A stretch of DNA of 64,000 nucleotides from contig CM049310.1 in NCBI GenBank assembly GCA_026874595.1, positions 25,341,058 to 25,405,057 on the forward strand, read 5' to 3'. This document shows, in pieces, positions 24,301 to 35,513 of the stretch (positions are counted from its first letter, which is position 1; each line of letters begins with the position of its first letter). A program made the position numbers and the translations under genes. The DNA is from Sipunculus nudus. Its lineage: Eukaryota; Annelida; Sipuncula; Golfingiida; Sipunculidae. Under the pieces are notes generated by a model, which did not search any database, was not told the DNA's origin, and saw only the letters and a list, made by a program, of their open reading frames with translations.

Positions 24301-27300
24301 CCTATTGTGCCTGGGCACTGTTCCAATATGACATCCATTTTCTGTTGGAACATGTCTTGGCTGAGGTTCAGACCAAAGGGTAGTCTGGTAAAGCGGTATC
24401 GGCCATATGGACTATTGAATGTGGTTAAGAGGCTTGATTCACTGTCTAACACTACTGACCAGTATCCATGGCGTGCATCTAGCTTAGAAAATACTGTAGC
24501 ACCGGAAAGTTTGTGAGTTATCTCCTCTAGAGTGGGAGTCTTATGATGTGGTCTCTTAATGGCGCAGTTTAAGTCTTTCGGATCTAAACATATCCGTATT
24601 CGGCCATTTGGTTTACGACTGTATGCTAGACTGTTTACCCAGTCTGTTGGTGTATTGACTTTAGTTATCACTCCGAGTCTTTCCATCTCATTCAATTCCT
24701 GTTTTACGGCATCGCGAATGTGAATTGGGCATCTACGCGGAGGATGGACTACTGGTGGTACCGCAGAGTTAATGTTGATATGCAGACTGCCTTTGAATTT
24801 GCCTATACCCTCGAAGTTTTCAGGGTATTGCTGCACCAGGTCATCTGTTGTACTGATTGGTTTGACTTTGTGCGTTACTAACACTTCACAGTTGAGCTGT
24901 ACAAGCTTTAAGTCTCTACTCAGGGGTAAACCCAATATGGCTGGTCCTTGCGAATCAGCAATGAAGAATTCTGCGTTCACAGTTGTGTCATTTGACGTAC
25001 ATGGTATGGTCATGGTCCCATACTGTCTGATTTCTGACCCATTATACGCGGTTAGGCTTGTCGTACTGGCTGATGTAGCGTTTTGTTTCGGGAACCCGGC
25101 TGCTGTAAGCTTTTCTGGATACATACGGCGAAATATACGTAGAGGTAAAATATTACCCTGGGAGCCTGTATCTACCTTGGCCCTAAGCACTGCTGGCTTG
25201 TTTGGCTTGTTTTCAAGCTTAATGTCAATGTTTGCGGATATCTCATCTCTTGTGTCATCATTACTGTTGACAAAGTTTATTGACTGGAATGTTAGAGTCT
25301 CAAATGGCTCTTCAAGAGATGTTTCCGGAGTACTGCTATTGACTGAAAGCACTTGTTGCCTTGCCGGTGACCTTTGACTCCTTCTGTTTGATATAGAACT
25401 ATACCATTTGCGATCAGCTGGAGTGGCGCTCCTAGCTGGGGGTCGACTACGCGAATTGCTGGACCGACAAACTTTCTGGAAATGGTTCAGTTTACCACAT
25501 GCCCGACAACGCACATTGAAAGCTGGACATCTATCTCTGGGTTTTGTGGGGTGTCTCCCACCACAATAATGGCAGTGTGTTGACTGATGCTGAGTTTTAA
25601 GTTCATGAACAGATGTGATTTGAGGTGCCATGCTGGCCTGTAATTGTTGCAGTTGAGTCTGTGTAGCCTCATAAGTACGTGCAATATCAAGTGCGGCATC
25701 GAGTGTCAGTGTATGATCTCTACTGATTAATACCTCATGCACCTTTTTATGACGTGTGCCAATGATTAACTGTTCAATGAGGCGGTTACTGCACTTATTA
25801 TCTTCTGTAAACCGACATTTTTTGGCCTGTAGTTTGCATCGTGTCATGAAATCATCCACGCTCTCGGTTGGTCCTTGCTTGAAGTTGTGTAAATTAAAGT
25901 GATTAAGTCGGAAGTTGGTACGGGGTTCAAACTGACATTCAAAGCACTGCCAAATAGTAGCAGGTTCACTGCGGTCATCTGTCCATGACTCATACATTTT
26001 AAGTCCTTCCTGACCAACCCATAACAGGATATATGTCCCTTTTTGATCATTGCTCTTACCTGCTAGTGGCCCTTTAAAGATCAATTCACAGTATTGTTTA
26101 AATTCGCGGAACGCGGTCGGCAAGTCACTGGCAGACCAGTCCATATATGGCGGACGTATCCCGGAGAGATCACCCAAGGAAACAGTTGTGGTGACATTAT
26201 TTAATGAAATTTTACTGATCAGGGCTTTGACAGTTCGTATACAGTTCAGTATGTAACAAGGAATGTACACAGAGACGATCAACGTTTATATTTTGTGAGG
26301 GTACTCACGACCACGCTTTCGGTTTGTGGTGTCACGATCTGTGTGACGTGCAATAACAATTGGCTGGCGTCCTAGCTTTCACTGTTTTGCCGCAAGGCGA
26401 GGTTGTGTCGGAGCTGCCACCATGTTATATGTGGTTCACACACATATATTGGTCAAGAATAATCAAGTCCCATTTGGAGAACACTCTTTATTACTGCTGC
26501 AAAGCCATACAACCTTTATACTTCAAACGTATGCTTCAGGACGCAGCCATGTCGTCGAACTAAATCCTTATATGGTATTAGTGCGCTAGGGGTGTTATGT
26601 CATTCTGACTGCGTATAACGAAATAGTGCCTTAATAGCTTACTATAACAAAAAATATTAATCTGTGGGTCACTCTTCACTTTTAAGATGGCAGCAGGGTC
26701 TTTCTGTCTTGTCTTGTGATTTGTATTCTGTCACAACTGTTAGACGGATCAATAAGTTGTGAAAATAAGCTTTCTTGAGAAACTGAATTATATTACTCTT
26801 ATGCTTTCAAAGTTCTCTGACCCCATTAAATTTGCTTGGATTTTGCAAGAATCGGACTCAGGCAAAGTTATCTATTAGTATATAGTTATAATTCGTTTTG
26901 TGAAAATCCATAAATTCCCTGGTAAGTTACCGCGACACTATCTGGCATGAAACTGTTAACCTTTGATTTTAAGCTTTAAATTATGTTATATGCAATAATT
27001 ACTATAATTACAAAGTTTAAATGGATATCTGTCAGAAATAGCTATGCAGATATATCAGTTACCAAGACAGGGAAGTTCATCAGATGGACCACTTACTGAT
27101 GGAGGGTTTGCATCCCAACAGCTCTGCCAGTTCATCCATGAACGGGATGAAGTCTACCTGTATTGTGTGTCGCTGGGTGTCTAAGTAACGCTCTGACATC
27201 TCTCTCTGCTTCAGTCTGATGTCATGCCACATGGCGTATTTTGGTGGGAGTGTCATTTTGCCCTGAAAGTAAATTACATGATATTGAATTATATAACTCT

Positions 27301-30300
27301 ATCAAATGAGATGCATGCCTTACTCAGTGGTCACACTACATTCATTCTATCACTGCCTTAAGATGTAATCAATGTTTGTCAGCTTTTGGTGCATCTTGTA
27401 TTACAATAATATTACATGATACATGAATTATTTAACTCTATCAAATGTGATGCATCCCTACTCAGTGGTCACACTACATTTATTCTTTAACTCCTTCCAC
27501 TTAACCACTGCCTCCATTAGCAAATTTTGTTCTATACTATGGCCAAGACTATTTAAACCAATGAGAATGGAGTGTTACTGGTTTTAAACCCCCAGTACCC
27601 AGATCTACTAATAACAAGTGTACAAATGCCACGGCATACTGTATTTTTATATAAATTTCTGATCACTGCCTGCAGATGTAATCAATTTTTGTCAGCTTAT
27701 GGTGCATCTTGTATTACAATAATATTATACTTCCTGGACTTGATTTTATGCAAACTGAGTTAGAAAATTATTCATGAGACAAATTGAGTACATGAGGGAA
27801 CAAATATTAATGGTTTTGTTACATTGTGGATGGTTCAGTATGCTGATATGACTTTTTTTAAGATTTGTTTTGGTGAAGGTAACTGCCTCCATTTTTTAAT
27901 GGTGACTTATCCAATTCTCAAACTAAGTATTTACATCTACAGAGTTCCATTTCAGTTTGGGACTGCATGACAGGGCAGAAGCTGTCCCTTCCTGTCATTT
28001 TATGTCCAGGTGTCTGTTCCCAGGCCCAGTGTCTACTGCACCTGCAGGTTCTGGGTTTTTATTCACCATTGCTGGGTCACAACACCAAGGAACCTCCCAT
28101 AGACGCACTTGTATGTGTGTGATACATGGCTGTGGCGTACAGTCTTCCCACTAAGCCTGCAGAGCGCTCACCCTGGTCAGAGGCCGACCATGAAAATCTC
28201 TCAGCTCCTCAGCTGAGATTTGAACTCAAGAACCTCAGGCTTTAAGTCCTGTGCTCTACCCCTGAGCCACAGAAGCTGACTTTTTTGCAGTATCCTTTAT
28301 TTGATATTCAGTATTCTGATCAACATAAGTTCCTGAACAGTTTCGTCTCAACCAACCACTGTAACTTTCATGGTTGGGTTCATTTAGGGGTTTAAACCCT
28401 CCTTGTTGGGAGAACTTACCTTTACTTACAGTGTTTTCTCCATTTTTTTAATCAGACCAGACTGCTTTCTGGAGGTGTAGATGTTTTATAGGTATATATA
28501 TATTAGTTACTTGACATGTTGAACTAATTCCTCCCTTTCTAAAATCTTGAATCTGCCCCTGCTCAATATAATATAGAACACATACAGCTTTTTCTTTTGT
28601 TCCACTTGTATTATGTGAGTGGGCATTTATATTGACTGGTTTTATGACTGACCCATCTATGCCCAGATAAAGAGGCTTCAAGGGGCTTTACTTATTCTTA
28701 AAATAAGTGATGACATTACAGGTCTGTTTCAATAATATTATATGTGACTCAAGTTAAGGAGCAGGCCAAAAACAGTTACAACAGTGATAACATAAAAATT
28801 ATCAAAGTGGCTTATACATGAAACTTGACTGAGTTCTAAAGTATGACTGAAGTCACATAAACTGGAAATTAACAGACCAAGAACATTCAACTTTGAGCAT
28901 ACCATGGATATTTATACATCTGGGTTCATATGTCTGGCCTAAAAAATGCATCCTGCAACTCTGAATGTTGACAGATAATTAATACATCAGGCCTTATTAA
29001 TAAGTTATCTCTAGTTTAGGCCCACAATAGGATATTTTGGCTAGTTTGTAGCCTACATGATCATATTGCATGCTTACCGCAAACAGTCTTGTTGCTATCC
29101 GGCATTGTAGCTCAGCAATTGGCATGATGGCTCCCCATGGCTGAACGAATCCTATAACGCATAAAGTGGAATGTTCAAGGTCGGGCGGGAACGCATACTT
29201 GTAAAGGTCGACCTTGTTCTTCTTGACCTCTATTACTGACTTGTCGATGAAGGGGAAGCCAAAAATGTACCCTGTACCAAACACAACACAGTCAATGTTG
29301 TCCTCAAAGCTTCCATCGTCAAACTCAACACCAGTCTTTGTGAACTTGCGCACATTTGATTTGATGATAACTGACCCGCATGCAATACGGTTTGGCAGGT
29401 CATCGTTGACCATGGGATGCTGGGCATTGAATCTGTGCTTGGGTTTGAGTCCATAATCAGAGTGGTCAAAGCGCTTGTTTAGCTTGTGTTCAGCAATGCT
29501 GTTGAACCAATCAGATGGGAGGATGCTCTTCACATATTCTATAATCCGTCTGTTACCAATCATGTCCACTGGGTAGCCATGATCTGATACACGGTTGATC
29601 ACCCATGATCCCCTTCTTGTACTCAAGAACACCTGAAAGTAAATAAGGAAAGCTAGTAAACCTTAAAAACACTTGCCAGGTCCGATACTTCAGATAATGA
29701 GTACTCCATAGTAAAGGGTCATGTCCCAGGCAGTTATAAAATCTAAAAAAATTAAGCACATTCTTTTTTATTATCTCCAGCTATTCACACTGCTTGAACT
29801 AAAATCGAGGAGTAAATGTGGCTGGGTTTTTTTGTTCAATGTACATATTCAGTGTAAAAACAAAATCAAAATGCAAAGACCGTTGTTTAAATTAAACACA
29901 TATCACAACCTGCTCAGCCATCCTGGAAATCAAGAAAAATCCTCAGCTGGAAATTTGATGAAAATAATTATCTATTAATTTTGAAAATTCATCAGGGAAA
30001 ATTTGAGGATGTTGGTTTTCATAAATGCATATTTATAAGGGTGGATGATGGGGTGTCCTCTACCACATTGTGGTAATTTTAAAATTCTGAATTTGTACTA
30101 TACATGCAGTTTTGGGAAAATCATTTATATCTGAGGCAACTAAATTTGAATAAGAAATAAGCATAAATAACTGCAATTGTATCGTGAATTCACACAGAGG
30201 GAGCAAAATTTTGTTTAATTCCTTGAAGCAAGTGCAAAACTTAAAACTTTAAAGGGTTCATTCTATTATATGAGATATGTTAATTAGACATTATCCCTTG

Positions 30301-33300
30301 AACCTTTTATAGAAATAGGTCAAACAGGCTGTTCATTTTGTTTACATCCATGTGTTTATAAAATGTGGGAGGCCTGACAAAATAATCCAAACACATTCAA
30401 CAAGGACAATCTGGCAACATGTCAGACAAACAAGAGTTTTGCAGATGGTGTTTTGTGACTATAGTATATTAACCTTGCTACTTGTGTACATATGCAACCT
30501 ACCCTGCACCTAAGGTTGCATGGTTTTTCCATTTGTCAAAATTGCTGTGTTTACTAACTGCTTGTTGATAAATAAGCTTACACCTTCACCACAAAGGGCA
30601 TTGTAAGAACATTTCTAAACAGGAACTACCTACACTACAGTTCATCAAAATGTACACTGAGTAAGCCAGAAATCACATAAATTCTATCAACAAAAGTTAG
30701 GTGAATAGCTCACTTTAATCACTCTGAAGCTACATGAAAAATCTTTCAAATAATAAAGTTGTCTACCTCTAAATAAAATATGCATTTTCAATAGTGACAA
30801 GTAACTTCATATTTAATTGTGAAATGCGAAGGGCTGCACACCCTCGGCTGTATGTGATTGATTTGTTACTTAGGAAAGAGGTTTTAAAGCATAAACTGAA
30901 TTACATTTATTTTCACTGAATCTGTTTTAGTGGTTCAACAGACAACTTGTATAATATATTAACTACACAGCCATTTCATAGTTGTAACAGTATTCCAGGG
31001 TTCAGCATGTAGGACAGTGAGACCCAGGGTGTACAGAGCTAAAGTCATCAGCACCAAGTGAGACCGACCCAAACTGAAATGAATGTAATAAATTACCGGG
31101 ACCTCAAAATTAATGTCATAACCACACATACTCTGCTCCCTGTGTTTTATATAGAAGGTATAGCTGTGATGTATTAAAGTTATGACACTGTACAGGTCTA
31201 CCTTATGACCAGCAGGTAGAAATGGGAGGTCCATACATATATATATACCACTACTTTGTCTCTTAATCAATATTGTACTTTGGCAAGGTTAATCACAGCA
31301 TATACCAAATCATGTGTGCATATATGTATACTTAGTTATCAGAATCATAGCGTATGCTTACATGCTTATTTATAATCATGACATTACATCAAAAACCCCA
31401 TAATATGAGCATTAGACAGTGACACTCTTCCCTTGCCTACAGGTATATTTATAGATGATCAGAACTTTAAATTTGTTATGTGTATAAGAAACTGTAAAAG
31501 TATTTCTTTTTAAACTCATTTGGATAAGATGTTTGGATAAAAGCATGACATAAAGCTTAACATTAACAATGTTTTTTGTACTGTGTGTATGAGTGCAGTA
31601 GGGGGGGATGCAGGGAAGGCAGCTGAGAAAGTCATACACCTGCACTCTCCCCCCCCCCCCCCAGTGGACTAAGTAACTAAGTATATCAGTCAGTTCCTTA
31701 GTCCACTGTGCCTAATGGCATTAGAAAAGATCTGTCTGAAACCTTGAGAGCAAAAACTAATACAAACGCTTCATAAACATGGCAGAGAGAATTTAAGATT
31801 ATATCATCTCATATGTGATTGTAACTTGAATGGGAAACAGGTTTACATCTTACTAATTAACACACATTTTATCATCATTCATTCCCTGAGTTGGATTTCT
31901 TTCACTTGAGTGTCCATCCCTCCAGCTCACTTCTGTAACAGGTTACCTGTACTGGGTTCCACTTGGAAGTTGCCTCTGGCTCAGAGCACACCTTGACAAA
32001 TCAGTCAGACTACAGACCAGCAGAGGTGAATGAACTCAACTGGAAGTGGGGGATGGGGGGGGGGGGGGGGGGTGGCTACATAAACTCTGGAGTGCCTTGA
32101 CAGTGACATGGTCTTAAAAAAGTATAGTCTTTTTTTATCAAACGCTTTCAAATTTAAGATTAAAAATTATGAAAGATTATAACATTATGTTTGCATGATG
32201 GGAAATTATATCAATAGTACTTACATGGGGAAAATGTGCTATTGTTGAGCAAATTTAAGGAAATGATTCAAATTTTTTTTTGCTAATAACTTAAAAAAAA
32301 AAATTTTACCTAATTTATGGAATCTAGTAATGCTCAATAAAATACAGTTAGTTACATGTGGAAGACGGCTCTCTAGCTTTACCATTAACCATATAAAGAG
32401 GGTAAATATATCTTTCCTGATATTTTGACCATACATTATGTTCAGACTCTTTACTCCTTGAAATTACACAATGTTGAACTATGTACATAGGAAACATAGT
32501 GCCGGGAATAATATGTCAAAAAGGAACAAAACAACACCAGTCGTTTTGATATTTGGCAGTCTTCAAGTGTAACAAAAGGATTTTAATGGAAAATGGAGGT
32601 TTTACTTAATTTCTTGAAGGAATTAAGTTGTAGTGACCAAGTTTTGGGTTTGGATGGAGATCACAAGGACATCTAACTGTATGCAAAATTTCAGATTTGT
32701 ACGTTCAATGGTGTCAAAACGTGCCTGTCAGACAGACAGACGAAAGATGCTGACCAATCACTTTAGCTCAGTTCTCTTACAGTCAGCTGAGCTAAAAACC
32801 TAACCAGTGACTATTCCATTAAGGGTATCCCCCCACCCAATGCACTAAACCTTACAGAGATTTGACCTTCAATTTTCAAGTACAAATGTACCCACAAGTT
32901 GGCATCAGATAAGACCAGAGTTAACACCATTACATATACATCAATTACTATCACATTCACTACATGATAAGGCTGTCATGCAATATTAACATGAAAGGTA
33001 GGCAATACTAGGCCTAACTGTACAAACAGTCATAATTATGTTTCAAATAAATGCAATAAAATTTTTCCACACATCACACAAGTTCACCATGTTTTGTCAT
33101 CTTTCTCTAACTTTTAAGAGCTTTTCCCTCTTTAAGCATTGCTTATGGTTCTGTATGATTTAAGGATCTAACCAACTATGTGTTAGGGGCATCAGAACAG
33201 TTGTTCATGTTTTAGGATATGAACAGATTATGTCCAGATTATGCCTGAACATGTGACGATTTAATCAACCGGATTTCACCCTATGAAATTCACACCACAG

Positions 33301-35513
33301 TTTGTCAGTTGTTTTTTTTTTTCAGCCAGGCATTTAAGATTTACTTATTCAATTTAATTACAAATAATGCATAAATATTTTTATTTGATATCTGAGGAAC
33401 ATTTTCAGTATTTATGTGAAACTGCAAAACTATCTTTCCACAATATTACATTTTCTGTAAAACCTTCCCATTCAAAAGTTATACAGGACAAAAAGGCAAT
33501 TGAGTATCAAACTGGAGTAACATTATAAATTCTTCCTTAATCTAGTTCTGTGGGTGTTGTGTAATATTGTAACAATATTATTGTTACAAAAAATCTGAAG
33601 GTAGAGATTTCATCCAATATTGCTTACAATAGCACTGGAGCTTAAGTTCTAAGATCTTTTTTTTATTTAAACCTATTTCTCATGATTTTGCATGATATAT
33701 AGACATGTTATACAAATGGGAAGCAGTCTAAATTTATTATTATTGCGTATTAAAATCAATTAAAACTAGTATAAAAGAAATTAATAATGCTCTTACCAAG
33801 TCTGAAGGCAACTAAGAGTTCAATCCTTAATTATCTTTTCTTCAAACATGTTGATTTATTCATTATTTACCAGTTAAGGTAGAATTTTTCTGTTAACAAA
33901 GCTATCAGAGTTCTTATAAATGGAGAGCAAAACTACACTGTACAAGTTTACCTGGAAATGAAACTTCAGGATGGGGCCTTATGCCGTTCAAATTGCTCAT
34001 TCAGGAAAAACTTATCTAATACCAAATTTTCCAAATCTGGAATTCCCACCAAGAATTTTTTTATTTGAAGATGCAGTGATTCCAAAAAAAGGAATTCTGG
34101 TTAGAATTTCTTATTTAGGTTAAAACTGATGCAATATTTCCTCAGAAGGGAATTAGTTGTCGGGAATTCCTTTTTCAGTCTAAATAATGCAGTGTTTCCA
34201 AAAGGATGGTTTTCAACCTGGAATTCCTTTTTAATTAAACTGATGCAGTATTTCCCAGATGAGACTTCCGCCTAAGGATTTCCTTTAAATCTGATGTTAT
34301 CTTATGCAGTATTTTCTCTGAATGGAATTCTCACAAAGGAATCCACTTACCATGTGCAGTAAATCACAGGTGCTGATCCATACAATCAATACCAATATTT
34401 CCTATTATATTTTTTTAAGTGTGAGCTTAGTGCAATCATTCACTGAACCAACTATGGTCCCGATTAATATACAAAGTAAAAAAATGTTTACTTTGTGTTT
34501 TACTCCTTAAGTATATTGTATTCCTGAGCAAGGAGGATATGTTTTTACCCATGGATGTCCATTTTTTTGGAGGTTTGGCTGTCAGAAGGATTATACAAGG
34601 ACTGCATGCATGTTTACTTTGTGTCTTATTCCCACTAACACTTTAAGTATATTGTATTCCTGAGCGAGGAGGATATTTTTTTAACCATGCATATCCATTT
34701 CTTTCGAGGTTTGACTGTCAGAAGGATTATGCAAGAACTACTGAAATAATTCCTACAAAACATTGTGGATAAGTGGTCCATGGGTTAAAAAAAATGAGTT
34801 TCGATGTGGATTCATGAAACTAGTGGAACTATTTTGACTCAGTGTAGGTATGGTGTTCCATGAGAATTATTCTTATTTGTTACCTGCTTAGCGCAGCGGC
34901 CAAGTTCCACAGCCACATCCCCTCCAGAATTTCCGATCCCGATCACAACAACTCTCTTGTCCTCCAGGCCTCTATGGTCTTTATAATCATGCGTGTGGAC
35001 TATTTTGCCCTCAAACTCATCTTGTCCGGGGAAATGTGGGAAGTGTTTGTCAGCATGGTGACCTGTACAGATCATGACAGCATCGTATACCTCCGTGGAC
35101 TCCTTGTTGCTGGTCAAGTCTTTAAGATGAACCTTCCATTTCCCAGTTTGAGCAAAATCCTCATTTTTCTCCACTTTGAGGACTTCAGTTTTAAAGCGGA
35201 TATACTGTTTCAGCTGAAAATGGTCAGCGTACATATGGAAGTATTCCATGACCTTTGTGTTGTGCATGAAGTTCGGGAACTCACTGGGGATGGGGTAGTC
35301 GCTGTAAGGCATCATTTCTTTGCTGGTGTTGATGACTGTACTTCTCATCACACAGGCTTCGCCTTCTTTTGCTTCTGTTTCTTTGAAATTCCATAGTCCC
35401 CCGATGTAATTTGTTCGCTCCACACACACGGGTTCCAGGCCCTCGTCCACGCAGCATTTCATAGAAACAAGGCCACTTGCGCCGGCTCCAATAACAAGAA
35501 CCTTTTTCTGCAT
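21119..35513 (-). CDS. Flavin-containing monooxygenase, complete gene (4 coding exons)
   Basis: Exons in order are 35513-34884 (210 codons), 29632-29078 (185), 27262-27097 and 21375-21119; phases 0, 0 and 1 match and total about 535 residues, normal for FMOs (roughly 530-560). FMOs use FAD and NADPH to oxygenate soft nucleophiles (N, S) on the ER membrane. Seen: FAD-binding GAGASG (residues 9-14), [10 protein letters not shown], the FMO signature FxGxxxHxxxY (F167, G169, H173, Y177), NADPH-binding GIGNSGG (192-198), FGTGY in place of the usual FATGY, and a C-terminal hydrophobic anchor ([14 protein letters not shown]). A gypsy retroelement occupies the last intron in the same orientation. An alternative first exon lies at 44121-43495. 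I cannot assign an FMO subtype. Confidence 0.92.
21590..21816 (-). repeat. 3' LTR of gypsy element 1
   Basis: Same length as the copy at 26423-26649, with about seven substitutions. One is at the terminus (ATAATA instead of ATAACA), so the TG end of the element has been lost on this side. Confidence 0.92.
21817..21829 (-). other. Polypurine tract of gypsy element 1
   Basis: The minus-strand sequence agaaaaataggga lies immediately before the 3' LTR, the expected site for plus-strand DNA priming. Confidence 0.65.
22196..22747 (-). pseudogene. Integrase C-terminal part of gypsy element 1
   Basis: Contains [16 protein letters not shown], the basic/SH3-like segment ([30 protein letters not shown]) and a tail ending [13 protein letters not shown], typical of gypsy integrase C-termini. 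Confidence 0.82.
22815..23302 (-). pseudogene. Integrase fragment of gypsy element 1
   Basis: Two overlapping frames cover the integrase. The zinc-binding end (HKSHQG, then CEICQQF in the second frame) and the core ([20 protein letters not shown]) are visible. The segment holding the catalytic Glu lies in a third frame, beyond a frameshift near 22830. The enzyme cannot be made intact. Confidence 0.82.
23314..23912 (-). pseudogene. RNase H fragment of gypsy element 1
   Basis: The frame contains [49 protein letters not shown] and ADALSRSP, the standard Ty3/gypsy RNase H motifs. It is separated from the RT frame by a frameshift near 23900 and breaks again near 23310. Confidence 0.85.
23913..26282 (-). 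pseudogene. gag-protease-RT fragment of gypsy element 1
   Basis: A 789-codon open frame; the likely Gag start is the Met at 26144 ([20 protein letters not shown]), preceded by 5' leader. Features: a Gag zinc knuckle (CHYCGG...[14 protein letters not shown]), protease motif [14 protein letters not shown] motifs [23 protein letters not shown] and [12 protein letters not shown], and catalytic IADD. The frame stops at 23913, just after the RT connection, because of a frameshift; the RNase H region continues in another frame. Confidence 0.9.
26405..26422 (-). other. Primer-binding site of gypsy element 1
   Basis: Directly inside the 5' LTR; read on the minus strand it starts TGGTGGCAGCTCCGACAC. 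TGG pairs with the CCA end of a tRNA. The tRNA identity is not assigned. Confidence 0.6.
26423..26649 (-). repeat. 5' LTR of gypsy element 1
   Basis: On the plus strand it begins TGTTATATGTGG and ends CTTACTATAACA, so the ends are TGTTATA/TATAACA inverted repeats with TG...CA termini. It matches 21590-21816 over its whole length. Confidence 0.93.
26650..27096. other. FMO intron remainder
   Basis: AT-rich intron between the gypsy element and exon 3. No feature is seen. Confidence 0.4.
27097..27262 (-). CDS. FMO exon 3
   Basis: The acceptor is tactttcag before 27262 and the donor is atca|gtaagt (low end 27097). It is 166 bases, entering in phase 0 and leaving in phase 1. It encodes [20 protein letters not shown], then a segment ending [15 protein letters not shown], matching the FMO C-terminal region. 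Without splicing the frame would stop four codons past the donor. Confidence 0.9.
27268..27740. repeat. Duplicated ~140-bp segments in FMO intron 2
   Basis: 'ctctatcaaatg' + 'ctactcagtggtcacactac' occurs at about 27295-27345 and 27435-27485. 'cttttggtgcatcttgtatt' / 'cttatggtgcatcttgtatt' followed by acaataatatta occurs at about 27382 and 27697. These are imperfect direct repeats. Confidence 0.65.
27930..28275 (-). mobile_element. tRNA-derived SINE-like element, minus orientation
   Basis: Read on the minus strand from about 28272: tggctcaggggtagagc (box A-like), then about 30 bases later gagttcaaatctcagc (box B-like), the spacing of a tRNA promoter, followed by about 270 bases of unrelated body. 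Such heads drive RNA polymerase III transcription of SINEs. The acceptor stem does not pair, so it is not an intact tRNA. The 3' limit is uncertain. Confidence 0.6.
28276..29077. other. FMO intron 2 remainder
   Basis: No coding, RNA or clear repeat feature beyond the neighbouring SINE-like unit. Confidence 0.35.
29078..29632 (-). CDS. FMO exon 2
   Basis: The acceptor is ttactttcag (reverse strand) before 29632 and the donor is gcg|gtaagc (low end 29078). It is 185 codons in phase 0. Starting [15 protein letters not shown], it continues the NADPH-binding domain directly from ...GRCAKQ. It includes [33 protein letters not shown] and [20 protein letters not shown], all standard FMO landmarks. 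Confidence 0.93.
29633..33975. other. FMO intron 1, left part
   Basis: AT-rich intron. It has a poly-C run at 31649-31662 and a poly-G run at 32055-32072. At about 32615-32800 is the end of a dispersed repeat (ending ctcttacagtcagctgagct) that matches the end near 52330-52512, both preceded by 'catctaac(t/g)gtatgc'. Nothing else is supportable. Confidence 0.4.
33975..34340. repeat. Degenerate ~60-bp tandem repeat rich in ggaattcc
   Basis: 'gatgcagtatttcc' variants recur near 34068, 34129, 34187, 34243 and 34308, alternating with 'ggaattcctttttta'-like segments, a spacing of about 60 bases. Confidence 0.65.
34486..34742. repeat. Direct duplication of ~125 bp in FMO intron 1
   Basis: Two adjacent copies share 'aagtatattgtattcctgag', 'aggaggatat' and 'gactgtcagaaggattat' / 'ggctgtcagaaggattat', starting near 34486 and 34615. 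Confidence 0.8.
34884..35513 (-). CDS. FMO first coding exon, copy 1A
   Basis: Starts at ATG 35513-35511 and ends at the donor cag|gtaaca (low end 34884), phase 0. It encodes the FAD-binding Rossmann fold ([11 protein letters not shown]), the FMO signature and the start of the NADPH-binding fold ([17 protein letters not shown]). An upstream in-frame extension exists, but ATG at 35513 gives the standard short N-terminus before the Gly-rich motif (residues 9-14). It is about 87% identical in protein to copy 1B at 43495-44121. Confidence 0.93.

Larger units (their letters stand above)
21590..26649 (-). mobile_element. Ty3/gypsy LTR retrotransposon 1 (Mag/K02A2.6-like), degraded
   Basis: Two 227-bp LTRs flank gag-pol on the minus strand. 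Flanking bases are AAAAA on both sides, consistent with a 5-bp target duplication (weak because it is a homopolymer). Gag carries a zinc knuckle; protease, reverse transcriptase, RNase H and integrase follow in Ty3/gypsy order. The RT active site reads IADD, typical of Mag/K02A2.6-like elements. Pol is broken by frameshifts near 23900, 23310, 23200 and 22820, so it is inactive. The LTRs differ at about 7 of 227 sites, which points to an old but not ancient insertion. It lies in the last FMO intron in the sense orientation. Confidence 0.93.

Noticed and set aside
24772-25377. Open frame of 201 codons on the plus strand inside gypsy element 1
   Set aside because: Antisense to the gag-protease region; no domain seen.
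28200-28275. Possible tRNA gene
   Set aside because: Has A- and B-box-like motifs but no pairing acceptor stem, and continues into a repeat body; better explained as a SINE head.
34860-35396. Open frame of 178 codons on the plus strand at FMO exon 1A (and the similar one at 43585-44004)
   Set aside because: Antisense shadows of the conserved FMO exon copies. They resemble each other only because the sense strands do.
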